Source: Legionella feeleii
GTDB taxonomy: Bacteria > Pseudomonadota > Gammaproteobacteria > Legionellales > Legionellaceae
Direction of reading: 5' to 3'
DNA length: 64,000 nucleotides
Assembly: GCF_001467625.1 (NCBI RefSeq)
Contig: NZ_LNYB01000031.1
Span: 21,195 to 85,194, forward strand
The notes below the pieces were generated by a model. That model saw nothing but the letters and a program-made list of their open reading frames with translations, was not told where the DNA came from and ran no database searches. Shown here piece by piece: positions 9,368-18,606 of this stretch; the first letter of the stretch is position 1; each line of letters starts with the position of its first letter. The translations under genes and the position numbers were made by a program.

Positions 9368-12300
9368 ATGCTAAAGGAAGCATTATCACGGATGGCTGAT
9401 GTTTTTTTACCTGCCGTGTTGATGCATGGTCAAGAGTACCAACAAAAAGGACATGTACTCAATATTCGTCTCAGTGATGGTTTGCTGAAAGCACGTGTAA
9501 AAGGGCATTCTGGTCAGATTTATGATGTTCATATCGATCTGAAAACCTGGCCGGCAAAACCAGCTCACTGCAGTTGCCAATACAGGACGAATTGTAAGCA
9601 TGCCGCAGCCAGCCTGTTTGCGTTACAAGTTAGGGAAAACTACGAAATTCCTGCTCCCTCAGGTAACAAGCGTGAGCAATCATTAAATACCTGGTTAACA
9701 ACTTTACGTGAAAAAGAAGTAAAAAAACCGTCGGTAGACAGCTCACATGAGCTTGTTTATTTGCTTGAACCCCAGCTTGGTGGCCATGAACATCGCATGG
9801 TGATAAGGCTGGCAATCGCTAAACGCCTTAAAAAAGGGGGGGTAGGCAAAAAAATAATCCTCAATAGTATCTCAGAGGGAAAAAAACAACACTTCGCCGC
9901 GGAAGATAATGAAATTGTCAATTCCTTACTCGTGAAATGTGCAGTTCAAGGTTGGTTTGAACGCTTAACTATTCGTAACAGTGATTTGATAGAGAAAATT
10001 CTGGCTACTGGAAGAGCTTATCTAAATACGGATGGGGAACCCTCACTAACCCTGGGCGAGCGGGTGGAGGCCAATTTTTGCTGGCAATTAGAGGCGACAG
10101 GCCAACAGCATTTGGTTTTAGAGGTTAATGGTCAACAAGTACTCCCTTTATTGCTTGATAGGCTTTTGTATTTTGATGAAGATAACTATGTCATTGGTTC
10201 TTTAAATAGTCCTTATAGTCTGGGCGAATTAAAAAACATAGTAAATATCCCTGTTGTTGGTTTGCACCAGGCTTCAGAGGTCGCGATGAAAATCGCTGAA
10301 ACTTACCCGCAGTTACCCCTGCCTAAAATTTATGACTATAAAGAGGTTCGTGCCCTTAAACCCCAACCTGTACTCATTTTTGATGCAATCGAATTAGACG
10401 TTTCTTCGGCGGCTGCAGCTCAAAATACACATACAATTCTTTTAGTTATTGATGTGCTTTTTGACTACGAAGGGTTAAGAGTAAAACTTGACGATGTCTC
10501 TCCTACCCTGGTGCGGGAAGAGAATGGACGTTTGGTTGCTATCCGGCGTGATGTGGTTGAAGAGAAAGAAAAAAATAATGAAGTAGAACAAATTCTTAAA
10601 CTTCGTAGCGCAACGTTTACTGAGAAATTGCATTCTCCTTATGAATTACGTGATGAAAAAATATTGGCTCATTATAGTGACACTGATGATTTACCCCGTT
10701 TATACAACCAGGTTATTCCCCTGTTGAAAACGAAAGGATGGGAAATCGAGTTTGCCCATCCTTTTTATGAAGAAATTGTTGATGCTAATGAGGTTGAATG
10801 GTTTTCTGAGTTGGCTGAACGCGGTAATGATTTTTTCTCATACCAATTAGGTATTTTAGTTGATGGAAAACAGGTCAGTATTGTACCCCTGGTCGCAGAG
10901 CTTATTGATAGATTTGATAAGGACAGTATCAATAATTTACCAGACGATGAAAAAGTAAGATTGCGTTTACCAGAAGGGAAGGCCTTACAGGTGAGCTTGG
11001 GACGAATCAAACCATTAATCCGTTTTCTTTTGCAGTATGGTACTCGTCATGTCAGGGATGCCCAACCCTTAGAGATAAGCCGTTACCAATTAATCCTGAT
11101 GCAAGAAACAGAGCGGGCAATGACAGCAGTTTCTGCCCGTTGGCAAGGCGGTGAAAAATTTCGGGAACAGCTGCGGCAACTAGTGACATTGGCTGACTTG
11201 CCAGCAGTTGAATCACCAAAAGGCTTGCGTACTGTTTTGCGCGATTACCAGCATCAAGGATTGAATTGGTTGCAATTTTTACGTGTTTGTCGTTTTGGCG
11301 GGGTATTAGCTGATGATATGGGGTTAGGTAAAACGGTACAGACTTTAGCTCATCTACAGGTTGAGAAAGAGCAGGGGCGTTTAACCAAAGCCAGTTTAAT
11401 TGTTGCGCCAACGAGTCTTGTGGGTAATTGGTATGAAGAAGCAAAGCGTTTTACGCCAGAGTTAAACGTTTTGGTCTTTCACGGTCTTGAACGCCATGAG
11501 GATGTGTTTGATGATTATGATTTAATTATTTCGACTTATGGTTTGATTCAGCGGGATAAATCACGTTTTATTGATTATCCTTTTTATTACCTCATTCTTG
11601 ATGAAGCACAATCAATCAAAAATGCACGCACCAAAACAACGCAAATAATCCAGCAGATTCAAGCCGAACATAGACTGTGTTTGTCGGGCACTCCTTTGGA
11701 AAATCACCTCGGTGAATTGTGGTCTCTCTTTCATTTTTTAATGCCTGGGTTATTAGGTGACGCCAAACAGTTCAGGCAATTTTTTAAAACACCCATTGAG
11801 AAGCAGGCCGATATGGAGAGGCGAGCGTTATTAGCCAAACGTGTCCAACCTTTTATGTTGCGCCGTACTAAAAACCAGGTTGCCAATGAGTTACCTGATA
11901 AAACGGAAATGACTCGGACGATTGAGTTGACTGGTGCTCAACGTGATCTTTATGAAGCAATTCGGATGAGTATGGAGAAGAAAGTACGGGAAGCGATCGC
12001 CAAAAAGGGAATGAGCAAAAGTCAGATAGTCCTTCTTGATGCCTTACTCAAGCTAAGACAGGTTTGTTGTGATCCAAAATTGTTGTCGATGCCAGGTGCT
12101 GAGATTGCGCATGGAACTTCAGCCAAATTGGATACCTTGATGGAGTTATTGGAAAGTTTAATGGATGAGGGGCGCCGGGTTTTGGTTTTCTCACAATTTA
12201 CTTCCATGCTCAAATTGATAGAAGAGCAACTCATTAAAAGAGACTACTCTTATCTAAAGCTAACCGGGCAAACTCAGAATCGGCAGGTCTTGGTCAATAC

Positions 12301-12637
12301 TTTTCAGGAAGGGAAGATTCCTATTTTTTTGATCAGTTTGAAAGCCGGTGGTACTGGTTTGAATTTAACACGGGCTGATACAGTGATTCATTATGATCCC
12401 TGGTGGAATCCAGCTGTAGAGGATCAAGCTACTGACAGAAGTCATCGTATAGGCCAAGAAAACCCCGTATTTGTTTATAAATTAATTACTTCTGGTACGG
12501 TGGAAGAAGCTATTTTGGCAATGCAAGAGAAAAAAAGACAATTATTTGATGGGATTCTATCTGACAAGTCGAGTGCTATGAGCACCTTGACTGATAGTGA
12601 TGTTGAACAATTTTTTATGCCATTACCTAAATCATAA
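9368..12637 (+). CDS. SWIM zinc-finger SNF2/HepA-type helicase
   Basis: This large SNF2-superfamily ATPase (1089 residues from ATG 9368) probably acts on DNA-protein or RNA polymerase-DNA complexes. The N-terminus has a SWIM zinc finger (HCSCQYRTNCKH, near residues 69-80). A long variable middle follows, and then the two RecA-like lobes: DDMGLGKTVQT near 650, the Walker B box ILDEAQS near 745, LSGTPLENHLGELWSLF, RVLVFSQFTSM and SHRIGQENPVFVYKLI. ATG 9368 is preferred because AGAAG at 9356-9360 lies 7 nt upstream; a TTG at 9362 is too close. SWIM-SNF2 genes are widespread in gamma-proteobacteria, and the exact role is unknown. Confidence 0.9.
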   Translation: MLKEALSRMADVFLPAVLMHGQEYQQKGHVLNIRLSDGLLKARVKGHSGQIYDVHIDLKTWPAKPAHCSCQYRTNCKHAAASLFALQVRENYEIPAPSGNKREQSLNTWLTTLREKEVKKPSVDSSHELVYLLEPQLGGHEHRMVIRLAIAKRLKKGGVGKKIILNSISEGKKQHFAAEDNEIVNSLLVKCAVQGWFERLTIRNSDLIEKILATGRAYLNTDGEPSLTLGERVEANFCWQLEATGQQHLVLEVNGQQVLPLLLDRLLYFDEDNYVIGSLNSPYSLGELKNIVNIPVVGLHQASEVAMKIAETYPQLPLPKIYDYKEVRALKPQPVLIFDAIELDVSSAAAAQNTHTILLVIDVLFDYEGLRVKLDDVSPTLVREENGRLVAIRRDVVEEKEKNNEVEQILKLRSATFTEKLHSPYELRDEKILAHYSDTDDLPRLYNQVIPLLKTKGWEIEFAHPFYEEIVDANEVEWFSELAERGNDFFSYQLGILVDGKQVSIVPLVAELIDRFDKDSINNLPDDEKVRLRLPEGKALQVSLGRIKPLIRFLLQYGTRHVRDAQPLEISRYQLILMQETERAMTAVSARWQGGEKFREQLRQLVTLADLPAVESPKGLRTVLRDYQHQGLNWLQFLRVCRFGGVLADDMGLGKTVQTLAHLQVEKEQGRLTKASLIVAPTSLVGNWYEEAKRFTPELNVLVFHGLERHEDVFDDYDLIISTYGLIQRDKSRFIDYPFYYLILDEAQSIKNARTKTTQIIQQIQAEHRLCLSGTPLENHLGELWSLFHFLMPGLLGDAKQFRQFFKTPIEKQADMERRALLAKRVQPFMLRRTKNQVANELPDKTEMTRTIELTGAQRDLYEAIRMSMEKKVREAIAKKGMSKSQIVLLDALLKLRQVCCDPKLLSMPGAEIAHGTSAKLDTLMELLESLMDEGRRVLVFSQFTSMLKLIEEQLIKRDYSYLKLTGQTQNRQVLVNTFQEGKIPIFLISLKAGGTGLNLTRADTVIHYDPWWNPAVEDQATDRSHRIGQENPVFVYKLITSGTVEEAILAMQEKKRQLFDGILSDKSSAMSTLTDSDVEQFFMPLPKS

Positions 12638-12733
12638 AAACAGTTTTTAATCCAACGAAATGATAGATCGCTGATTGCAAAGCTTCACATCATAGCCTAT
12701 TCTAGCATATGAGAAAATTTATGGAGAAAACTC

Positions 12734-13162
12734 ATGAGACAATGGAAGGCGTTTTTAGCATTGATTCTTACGGTATTATTTATACCTGTTGCCCTGGCGC
12801 AATCACCTGCTGGAACATGGACAACAATCGATGATAAAACAGGCAAGAAAAGAGCAGTTGTTCGTATTAACGTGTCTGGAAACACACTTAGTGGTACTAT
12901 TGTGAGTGTTTACCCCCAACCAGGCGATACAGGGATTTGTTCAAAATGCCCAGGCGGCTTTAAAGACAAACCAATCAAAGGATTGCAAATTGTATGGGGA
13001 TTAAAGGACAAAGGTAATGGTGAATGGGATGGTGGTCAAATCCTTGATCCAAAAACCGGTAGAATCTACCGTGCCAAGATGACTTTGAAAGGCAATAAGC
13101 TCTATGTAAGAGGTTACGTTGGTGTTTCTATACTTGGCCGTACTCAAGTTTGGGTTCGCTAA
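12734..13162 (+). CDS. Secreted DUF2147 family protein
   Basis: This 142-residue secreted protein has a signal peptide of about 22 residues ending in ALAQ. The mature part is a lipocalin-like small beta barrel of the DUF2147 family. Family features are SPAGTWTTIDDKTGKKRAVVRI at the start of the mature chain, IVSVYPQPGD, a short CSKC pair, GLQIVWGLK, GGQILDPKTGRIYRAKM and the ending YVGVSILGRTQVW. A Shine-Dalgarno-like TGGAGA lies about 7 nt before ATG. It is followed by a strong terminator, so it forms a single-gene unit. The biochemical role of the family is unknown. Confidence 0.88.
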   Translation: MRQWKAFLALILTVLFIPVALAQSPAGTWTTIDDKTGKKRAVVRINVSGNTLSGTIVSVYPQPGDTGICSKCPGGFKDKPIKGLQIVWGLKDKGNGEWDGGQILDPKTGRIYRAKMTLKGNKLYVRGYVGVSILGRTQVWVR

Positions 13163-13210
13163 GCAGGTAGTTTTAGCAGAGTTTTGTCCTTTTTATAATC
13201 TTGATGTTTA

Positions 13211-13239
13211 AAAAGACACACTAAAGTGTGTCTTTTTTT
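13211..13239 (+). terminator. Rho-independent terminator
   Basis: An 11-bp stem (AAAAGACACAC / GTGTGTCTTTT) with a TAAA loop is followed by more T residues (seven Ts in a row). It lies about 50 nt after the DUF2147 stop and before dnaB. Being A/T-flanked on both sides, it could act in both directions. Confidence 0.88.
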
Positions 13240-13285
13240 GTTTGATATACAAATAATTCTCAAATTATAGCGGTTTACCAAAATC

Positions 13286-14671
13286 ATGGCAGAAGTACAA
13301 ACACGAAAAAATACGGCAGTGGATCCATTGAAGCGTCCTCCTCATTCGGCTGAGGCTGAGCAAGCCATTATCGGTGGATTGATGCTTGATAATCAGGTTT
13401 GGGATAATGTGAATTCAAAATTATGCGAGGCAGATTTTTATCGCACAGAACACCGCATTCTTTATCGTGCCATTGCCGAATTGGCGAAAAAAGAACATCC
13501 TTTTGATGTTGTCACGCTGTTGGATACCCTAAAGTCAAACAATGAACTCGATGATGCTGGTAGCGAAACCTATCTCTTTGAGTTAGCCAATAATACCCCC
13601 AGCGTAGCCAATGTGTCTGCTTATGCAGATATCGTGCGTGAGAAATCAGTGCAACGCCAATTAATTGCTGTTGCCGGACAAATTGCCGATGCGGCTTATA
13701 ATCCAGGTGAAAGAGAGGTCACGGAACTGCTTGATTTTGCTGAAACGAAGGTATTTGCTATTGCGGAACAAACGGGTGGTGATAAAGGACCCGAAAACAT
13801 TAAATCAATTCTTGCGAAAGCAGTGGAAAAAATTGATACACTTTATCACAATGGTGATGCGCTCACTGGACTGGCAACGGGACTCAGTGATCTTGATGAA
13901 ATGACTTCAGGTTTACAACCTTCTGATCTGGTTATTGTTGCAGGTCGGCCTTCGATGGGTAAAACAACCCTGGTCATGAATATGGCTGAACATGCAGCGA
14001 TCAAGTCAGGGAGGCCGGTATTGGTTTTCTCCATGGAGATGCCCGCAGATTCACTTGCCATGCGGATGATGTCATCTTTGGGACGGATTGATCAACATCG
14101 CATTCGTACTGGTAAGTTAGATGATGATGACTGGCCGCGTGTAACGTCTGCTGTACATATGTTATCTGAAGCGCCTCTCTTTATTGATGATACGCCGGCA
14201 CTAAGTCCAGCGGAAATGCGAACTCGCGCACGGCGTTTGGCCAAAGAGCATGGTCGCCTTGGGCTGATAGTCGTGGATTATCTCCAGTTAATGAAAGTGC
14301 CTGGTTTCAAAGCGGATAATCGTACGGCAGAGATTTCAGAAATTTCACGGAGTCTAAAATCATTGGCCAAAGAATTGGAAGTTCCAGTTGTTGCCTTGTC
14401 GCAGCTTAATCGTAGTTTGGAGCAGCGCCATGATAAACGGCCAGTAATGTCTGATCTGCGTGAATCGGGTGCGATTGAACAAGACGCGGATTTAATCTGC
14501 TTTATCTATCGTGATGAAGTTTATAATGAAGATAGCCCCGATAAAGGGGTGGCGGAAATTATTATTGCCAAACAACGTAATGGTCCGATTGGCAAAGTTC
14601 GTGTTGCCTTTCTTGGTAAATACACGCGTTTTGAAGATTTGGCTTTTGATGGTTACCAAGGGGTAGATTAA
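13286..14671 (+). CDS. dnaB: Replicative DNA helicase DnaB
   Basis: This hexameric 5'-3' helicase unwinds DNA at the replication fork and binds primase. The 461-residue protein has the N-terminal DnaB domain ([17 protein letters not shown]) and a RecA-like C-terminal motor. The Walker A box is GRPSMGKTT near residue 220. Walker B is [11 protein letters not shown], followed by [23 protein letters not shown] and [14 protein letters not shown]. There is no intein. alr starts one base after its stop, so dnaB and alr form an operon, an arrangement common in gamma-proteobacteria. Confidence 0.97.
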   Translation: MAEVQTRKNTAVDPLKRPPHSAEAEQAIIGGLMLDNQVWDNVNSKLCEADFYRTEHRILYRAIAELAKKEHPFDVVTLLDTLKSNNELDDAGSETYLFELANNTPSVANVSAYADIVREKSVQRQLIAVAGQIADAAYNPGEREVTELLDFAETKVFAIAEQTGGDKGPENIKSILAKAVEKIDTLYHNGDALTGLATGLSDLDEMTSGLQPSDLVIVAGRPSMGKTTLVMNMAEHAAIKSGRPVLVFSMEMPADSLAMRMMSSLGRIDQHRIRTGKLDDDDWPRVTSAVHMLSEAPLFIDDTPALSPAEMRTRARRLAKEHGRLGLIVVDYLQLMKVPGFKADNRTAEISEISRSLKSLAKELEVPVVALSQLNRSLEQRHDKRPVMSDLRESGAIEQDADLICFIYRDEVYNEDSPDKGVAEIIIAKQRNGPIGKVRVAFLGKYTRFEDLAFDGYQGVD

Positions 14672-14672
14672 C

Positions 14673-15758
14673 GTGACTAGGCCTACTCGGGTTCAAATTG
14701 ACTCAACAGCGCTTATATATAATTTGAATCAGGTGAAGCATCATGCACCGAATGCCAAGGTTATCGCCATGGTTAAAGCGAATGCTTATGGTTGTGGTAT
14801 ACCAGCTGTAGTACCTGTACTTGAAGGGCAAGTACATGCTTTTGGTGTTGCTTGCCTGGAAGAGGCAATGGCTATTCGTGCTTTAGGGGTGCGTAGTGAT
14901 TGTGTACTCTTTCAAGGGGTATTCAGTGCTGATGAGTTATATACTGTTGCGGCGCATCACTTTCAATGTGTGTTGCATCAACCGCATCAGTTACAGTGGT
15001 TATTGGCTACGCCGTTGCCTTCTAAAATTAAAGTATGGGTTAAAGTAAATACCGGTATGCATCGCCTGGGCTTTCCACCTGACGATATCTACGAAGTCAT
15101 GAATGCGTTGCATAATTGTCCCTGGGTTGATGATGAAATTGGTTTAATGACTCATCTTGCCTGTGCTGATGAACCGGACCATCCGAGTAACCAAAATCAA
15201 TTGCGGCTTTACAAAGAACTTGATTTACCGCCATTAAAAATCATACGTAGTATCAGTAATTCTGCTGCCATATTGACGCTCCCTGAAACCCACGAAGACA
15301 TCGTGCGGCCTGGCATCATGCTCTATGGTGTGTCTCCCTTTGGAAATAAGACTGGCCAGGAACTGGGGTTAATGCCAGTCATGCGTTTTGTTTCTGCTAT
15401 AAGCGCTCTCCACCATTATCCGGCTCAGGCAAGAATTGGTTATGGTGGCACTTGGCAAACTGCGAGACCATCTGTTGTAGGGGTAGTGGCGGTAGGCTAT
15501 GGTGATGGCTATCCTCGCCATATCGCGCAAAATACTCCGGTTTGGATAAACGGCTATCTGGCCCCCATTATTGGTCGGGTATCGATGGATATGTTAACTG
15601 TTGATTTAACAGATTGTGCGGAAGTAAATATTGGTGATCTGGTTGAGTTGTGGGGGCAACATATCGCGGTAGAGACTATTGCGTTGTCAGCTGGTACTAT
15701 TGCTTACGAATTGCTATGTCAATTTTCTCCGCGGGTACGCCAGGATAAATTGTTATAG
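14673..15758 (+). CDS. alr: Alanine racemase
   Basis: This PLP enzyme makes D-alanine for peptidoglycan. The 361-residue fold type III protein has the cofactor lysine in [11 protein letters not shown] (residue 35) and the second catalytic base region RIGYGGTW. Other family motifs are [18 protein letters not shown] and [11 protein letters not shown]. Translation starts at GTG, one base after the dnaB stop. No strong Shine-Dalgarno is visible apart from GGGG in the dnaB end, suggesting coupling to dnaB. Confidence 0.96.
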   Translation: MTRPTRVQIDSTALIYNLNQVKHHAPNAKVIAMVKANAYGCGIPAVVPVLEGQVHAFGVACLEEAMAIRALGVRSDCVLFQGVFSADELYTVAAHHFQCVLHQPHQLQWLLATPLPSKIKVWVKVNTGMHRLGFPPDDIYEVMNALHNCPWVDDEIGLMTHLACADEPDHPSNQNQLRLYKELDLPPLKIIRSISNSAAILTLPETHEDIVRPGIMLYGVSPFGNKTGQELGLMPVMRFVSAISALHHYPAQARIGYGGTWQTARPSVVGVVAVGYGDGYPRHIAQNTPVWINGYLAPIIGRVSMDMLTVDLTDCAEVNIGDLVELWGQHIAVETIALSAGTIAYELLCQFSPRVRQDKLL

Positions 15759-15880
15759 CATTAGGGATTGTTTACATTTCTCTAGCGAAATCTAAACAGC
15801 CCAATGACGGTTGTGGATAATATCTAAACGTGATGGTAGAATAGCAACCGATTTTACAACGATTACGCAGGTGAATTCGC

Positions 15881-16330
15881 ATGAAAAAATTAGCGTTGGT
15901 ATCAATCTCCCTATCCGTGTTTATTACTGGTTGCGCCCAAGTAAACAATGAGGGAATAGGAACGGTGACAGGGGGTGTTGTTGGCGGTCTTATTGGTAGC
16001 CAGTTCGGTAGTGGTTCAGGCAAAGTTGCTGCAGCTGCTGGTGGCGCATTATTAGGAGCTTATCTGGGTGGTAATATTGGTCGCACAATGGATCGCCTTG
16101 ATCGCTTGGAAATGCAAAAGGCTTTGGAAACTGCACCAACAGGACGAGCAGTAAATTGGCAAAATCCGGATACTGGTAATCGTTACACTGTTCAGCCGAC
16201 AAGAACGTATTATACGAACCAACAGCCTTGCCGCGAATACATTACAAAAGCAATTATTGGTGGTAAACCGCAACAAATCTATGGCAAAGCTTGCCGACAA
16301 GCGGATGGTTCCTGGCGTGTAGTAAGCTAA
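15881..16330 (+). CDS. Glycine-zipper lipoprotein (17 kDa surface antigen family)
   Basis: This 149-residue protein has a lipoprotein signal (lipobox FITGC, Cys17), so it should be anchored in a membrane, probably the outer one. A glycine-zipper segment follows (GTVTGGVVGGLIGS and GGALLGAYLGGNIG) that forms two short helices. The C-terminal domain has a CREYI...GKACRQADGSWRVV pattern. This layout matches the Rickettsia 17 kDa antigen/SlyB group. AGGTGA lies upstream of the ATG. It is a single-gene unit ending in a hairpin. Confidence 0.9.
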   Translation: MKKLALVSISLSVFITGCAQVNNEGIGTVTGGVVGGLIGSQFGSGSGKVAAAAGGALLGAYLGGNIGRTMDRLDRLEMQKALETAPTGRAVNWQNPDTGNRYTVQPTRTYYTNQQPCREYITKAIIGGKPQQIYGKACRQADGSWRVVS

Positions 16331-16351
16331 GAGCTAATCTGTTATCTATCT

Positions 16352-16375
16352 ATGTCGGGCCCTTTGGCCCGACAT
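16352..16375. terminator. Strong GC hairpin between convergent lipoprotein genes
   Basis: A 10-bp stem (ATGTCGGGCC / GGCCCGACAT) with a 4-nt CTTT loop lies 21 nt after the stop of the glycine-zipper lipoprotein. It is followed by TCACATT and not by a pure T run. It probably serves both converging genes. The GTCGGGC arm resembles the hairpins at 24436-24494. Confidence 0.6.
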
Positions 16376-16396
16376 TCACATTAAGGCTAATGAACC

Positions 16397-16630
16397 CTAG
16401 TGAGCATACCAAATGCTGTTGTTATACCCGTCAGGGTAAGAGACGCCATACCACTTATTCGGTTCATTATATCCATAACCAGCGTAGTAACCGTTATCGA
16501 TGTAGGAACCATTTTCATAATAACCAACAGCGATAGGGTCATAGGCTGGGCCACTACTTTGGTAAATGGTGCAACTGCTCAAAAATATAACGGGAAAAAA
16601 GACTACTAGTAGTGGAACAAGTTTCTTCAT
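16397..16630 (-). CDS. Small tyrosine/glycine-rich lipoprotein
   Basis: This is a 77-residue predicted lipoprotein. It has a KK-containing hydrophobic signal and the lipobox FLSSC near residue 20. The short mature chain is rich in Tyr, Gly and Asn (YDPIAVGYYENGSY, GYYAGYGYNEPN). I chose ATG 16630 because it gives a normal lipoprotein signal; an in-frame ATG four codons earlier (16642) would add MDAI. It converges on the previous lipoprotein gene. I do not recognise a family; many Legionella genomes carry such small YG-rich envelope proteins. Confidence 0.7.
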   Translation of the reverse strand: MKKLVPLLVVFFPVIFLSSCTIYQSSGPAYDPIAVGYYENGSYIDNGYYAGYGYNEPNKWYGVSYPDGYNNSIWYAH

Positions 16631-16669
16631 GATGGCATCCAAGCATGGTCTATGTAATTAAAAGTATAG

Positions 16670-17770
16670 CTAAATTACTTGGATAATTTGGGCTGTCTCA
16701 ACTGGCGATGTAATAGTACGGTCGTCCGGTAATTCGATAGTTAGCTTCTTTCTGGTTACTGGTGGCGCTAAAAAGGTTATGCCAAGTGAGTCTGAAATAG
16801 TTAACTTCTTTAGAGATATAGACGCTGCAGGATCCTGGGCAGTTAATTCGTTCGCTGGTGCCAAATCCGGTCTTGGCTCAGCTAAAGGTGATATAGAGGC
16901 TTCTGAAATTCTTCGCCTATTGAGTGGCGGCAGTAGAAATGGCAAAACTTCCTGAGCGGCTTTCTCGTTACTGAGAGGCGCTAAAGGGGGTGAAAAAGGA
17001 ATCACAGGGGAAGTAAATTTTAGCTGTGCACCAACGACCTTATCTCCTTGTGTACAATTTTCAATAGAAACAGCAGTGGCGTTTTCTGCCACATCATAGA
17101 GAACCTTTGATTGGTTTGGCCCCTCTAGTAAATGGCCTGTTAACAAGAGATTCAAGATAATTGCCAGTCCTTTTCCGGCACCCCCAAAATAATAATGCTC
17201 TATCTTTCCTTTGCTTGAAGTGAAGGTATTGGCATTATCTGCACTGCTAAGGCTGCGCTTTTTGTAATCATGATTTGCAATATAGGCAGGAAAATTTTGG
17301 ATATAGTGAGTGGGAAAGCCACCGCTATTATCTTTAATAACTACTGAAACAGCGTCCTTATCATTCAAGTCAAGTTCGATACTCATTTCCAATTGAGTCG
17401 TGGATTGCTGGTTTTCTACATAATTCTTTAAAATGGCATCAACGCTATTTTTCAAGAGCTCAATAAAAAAACGATCAAGTGTATCTATAACCAGTGGAGC
17501 AGACTCTAGGTAGTTTGCGTCTAAAAAATTAAAGCCTCTTTCTTGTGCAGGCTTAGCCCATAATGCCTTGATAGCTGGCCAGTGCAATGCTCCACCCACA
17601 CCAGTTAAGGTCTCTCCAAGCAGAGTGCGAAGCTTTTTAAAGGGGGTGAATAACTCTTGATTAGCAGGTTCGGCTGCATGCTTGACGTAAGCTTCACAGT
17701 AACTTTTTAAATCTAAAGATAACTTTACGACAAACGGATTAGGGGTAGGAGCGATTTTGATTGTAGTCAT
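16670..17770 (-). CDS. Orphan GHKL-type ATPase domain protein
   Basis: This 366-residue protein carries the ATP-binding motifs of the histidine kinase/Hsp90/MutL (GHKL) fold but no kinase, sensor or receiver domain. The N box is ELLKNSVDA (residues 104-112), the G1 box DNSGGF (147-152) and the G2 box GGAGKGLA (196-203). The first 90 residues are helical and could hold a degenerate dimerisation region. The last 120 residues are proline-rich and low in structure (PPLNRRRISE, ELTAQDPAAS). There is no signal peptide. No purine-rich ribosome site precedes the ATG (ACCCCCT). It could be a kinase-like regulator, a mitochondrial-type kinase relative or a secreted effector; the sequence does not decide. 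Confidence 0.72.
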   Translation of the reverse strand: MTTIKIAPTPNPFVVKLSLDLKSYCEAYVKHAAEPANQELFTPFKKLRTLLGETLTGVGGALHWPAIKALWAKPAQERGFNFLDANYLESAPLVIDTLDRFFIELLKNSVDAILKNYVENQQSTTQLEMSIELDLNDKDAVSVVIKDNSGGFPTHYIQNFPAYIANHDYKKRSLSSADNANTFTSSKGKIEHYYFGGAGKGLAIILNLLLTGHLLEGPNQSKVLYDVAENATAVSIENCTQGDKVVGAQLKFTSPVIPFSPPLAPLSNEKAAQEVLPFLLPPLNRRRISEASISPLAEPRPDLAPANELTAQDPAASISLKKLTISDSLGITFLAPPVTRKKLTIELPDDRTITSPVETAQIIQVI

Positions 17771-18077
17771 AGGGGGTAGTTAATTTAAATCCAGGTTGCT
17801 CGAATATTATCATGTCGCTCTTAAAAAGGGCAAACCCATGATTTTTGGAGTGACCTGATTTGAACGGAGTAGTCAGAAAAACAATACAGAACCTGTTCTT
17901 ATAGTAACGCATTGGGTTTGGTTTACTTCTGGAGAGACTGTTGCGCATAGAATGTCCAGATACTATTTGTGCTATATTTAAACAGTATCTGATACGTTGC
18001 TTAATCTATTTTTTGTAGTTAGAACAAAGTAGGCGGATGAGAGGTTTAAATTACAACATTCTTTCAGGGAGCGAGTC
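17771..18077. other. Intergenic region, divergent
   Basis: This 307-nt gap separates the leftward GHKL gene from the rightward CBS gene. I see no ORF worth calling and no strong terminator. It is AT-rich toward the CBS gene, with a TATATT near 17973, and should contain both promoters. I could not assign convincing -35/-10 pairs. Confidence 0.4.
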
Positions 18078-18524
18078 ATGGCCGACCTAATTTTTTCCGC
18101 TTTGCCACAACCAAGGCGTCCTATTGTTTATGTTCATCCTTATGTCACCGTAACACAATGCGTTGAAATGATGACTAACGATAATATTGGTGCCCTTGTT
18201 GTATTGGATGATGATACGAATTCTAATCTTCTGGGAATGGTGACAGAGCGAGATATCATTAGGTCTTGTCTGTTCCAGGGGTTGGATCCAAAAAAAGCAA
18301 CTGCAGCCGATGTACTTTATTCGGATGTTAGTGTCTTAAATTTGTTTGACCCTATTGAATTGGCTATGGAAACCATTACCAAGACAAAGAGACGCCATGT
18401 TCTAGTCTCTGAACAAGGTAATCTGGTTGCTATTCTTTCAATTGGTGACTTGTTGTTTCATTTACTTGAAGACAAAACACGCGTCATTGAACACCTTGAA
18501 AATTATATTCATACCTCTTATTAG
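18078..18524 (+). CDS. Two-CBS-domain protein
   Basis: This 148-residue cytosolic protein consists of a CBS pair (Bateman module), which usually binds adenosyl nucleotides and senses energy state. CBS1 spans about residues 20-70 (VTVTQCVEMMTNDNIGALVVLD, with LLGMVTERDI). CBS2 spans about 80-135 (PIELAMETITKTKRRHVLV, with VAILSIGDLLFHLL). GGGAG lies just upstream of the ATG. No effector domain is attached, so it must act through a partner, which the neighbours do not reveal. Confidence 0.88.
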   Translation: MADLIFSALPQPRRPIVYVHPYVTVTQCVEMMTNDNIGALVVLDDDTNSNLLGMVTERDIIRSCLFQGLDPKKATAADVLYSDVSVLNLFDPIELAMETITKTKRRHVLVSEQGNLVAILSIGDLLFHLLEDKTRVIEHLENYIHTSY

Positions 18525-18551
18525 AATTCATCAAATTGTACTACTACCATA

Positions 18552-18572
18552 ATGCCGGATAAAATCCGGCAT
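18552..18572. terminator. Hairpin between convergent genes
   Basis: A 9-bp perfect stem (ATGCCGGAT / ATCCGGCAT) with an AAA loop lies between the CBS gene and the converging beta-lactamase-like gene. There is no T run on the plus strand after the stem. It may be a weak bidirectional terminator. Confidence 0.5.
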
Positions 18573-18606
18573 CCGCGTCTTCATGAGATCTATTTCGATA
18601 ACCCAA

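Noticed and set aside
11052-11444. 130-codon open frame opposite the SNF2 helicase
   Set aside because: It is an antisense frame in a strongly conserved coding region, without a start signal.
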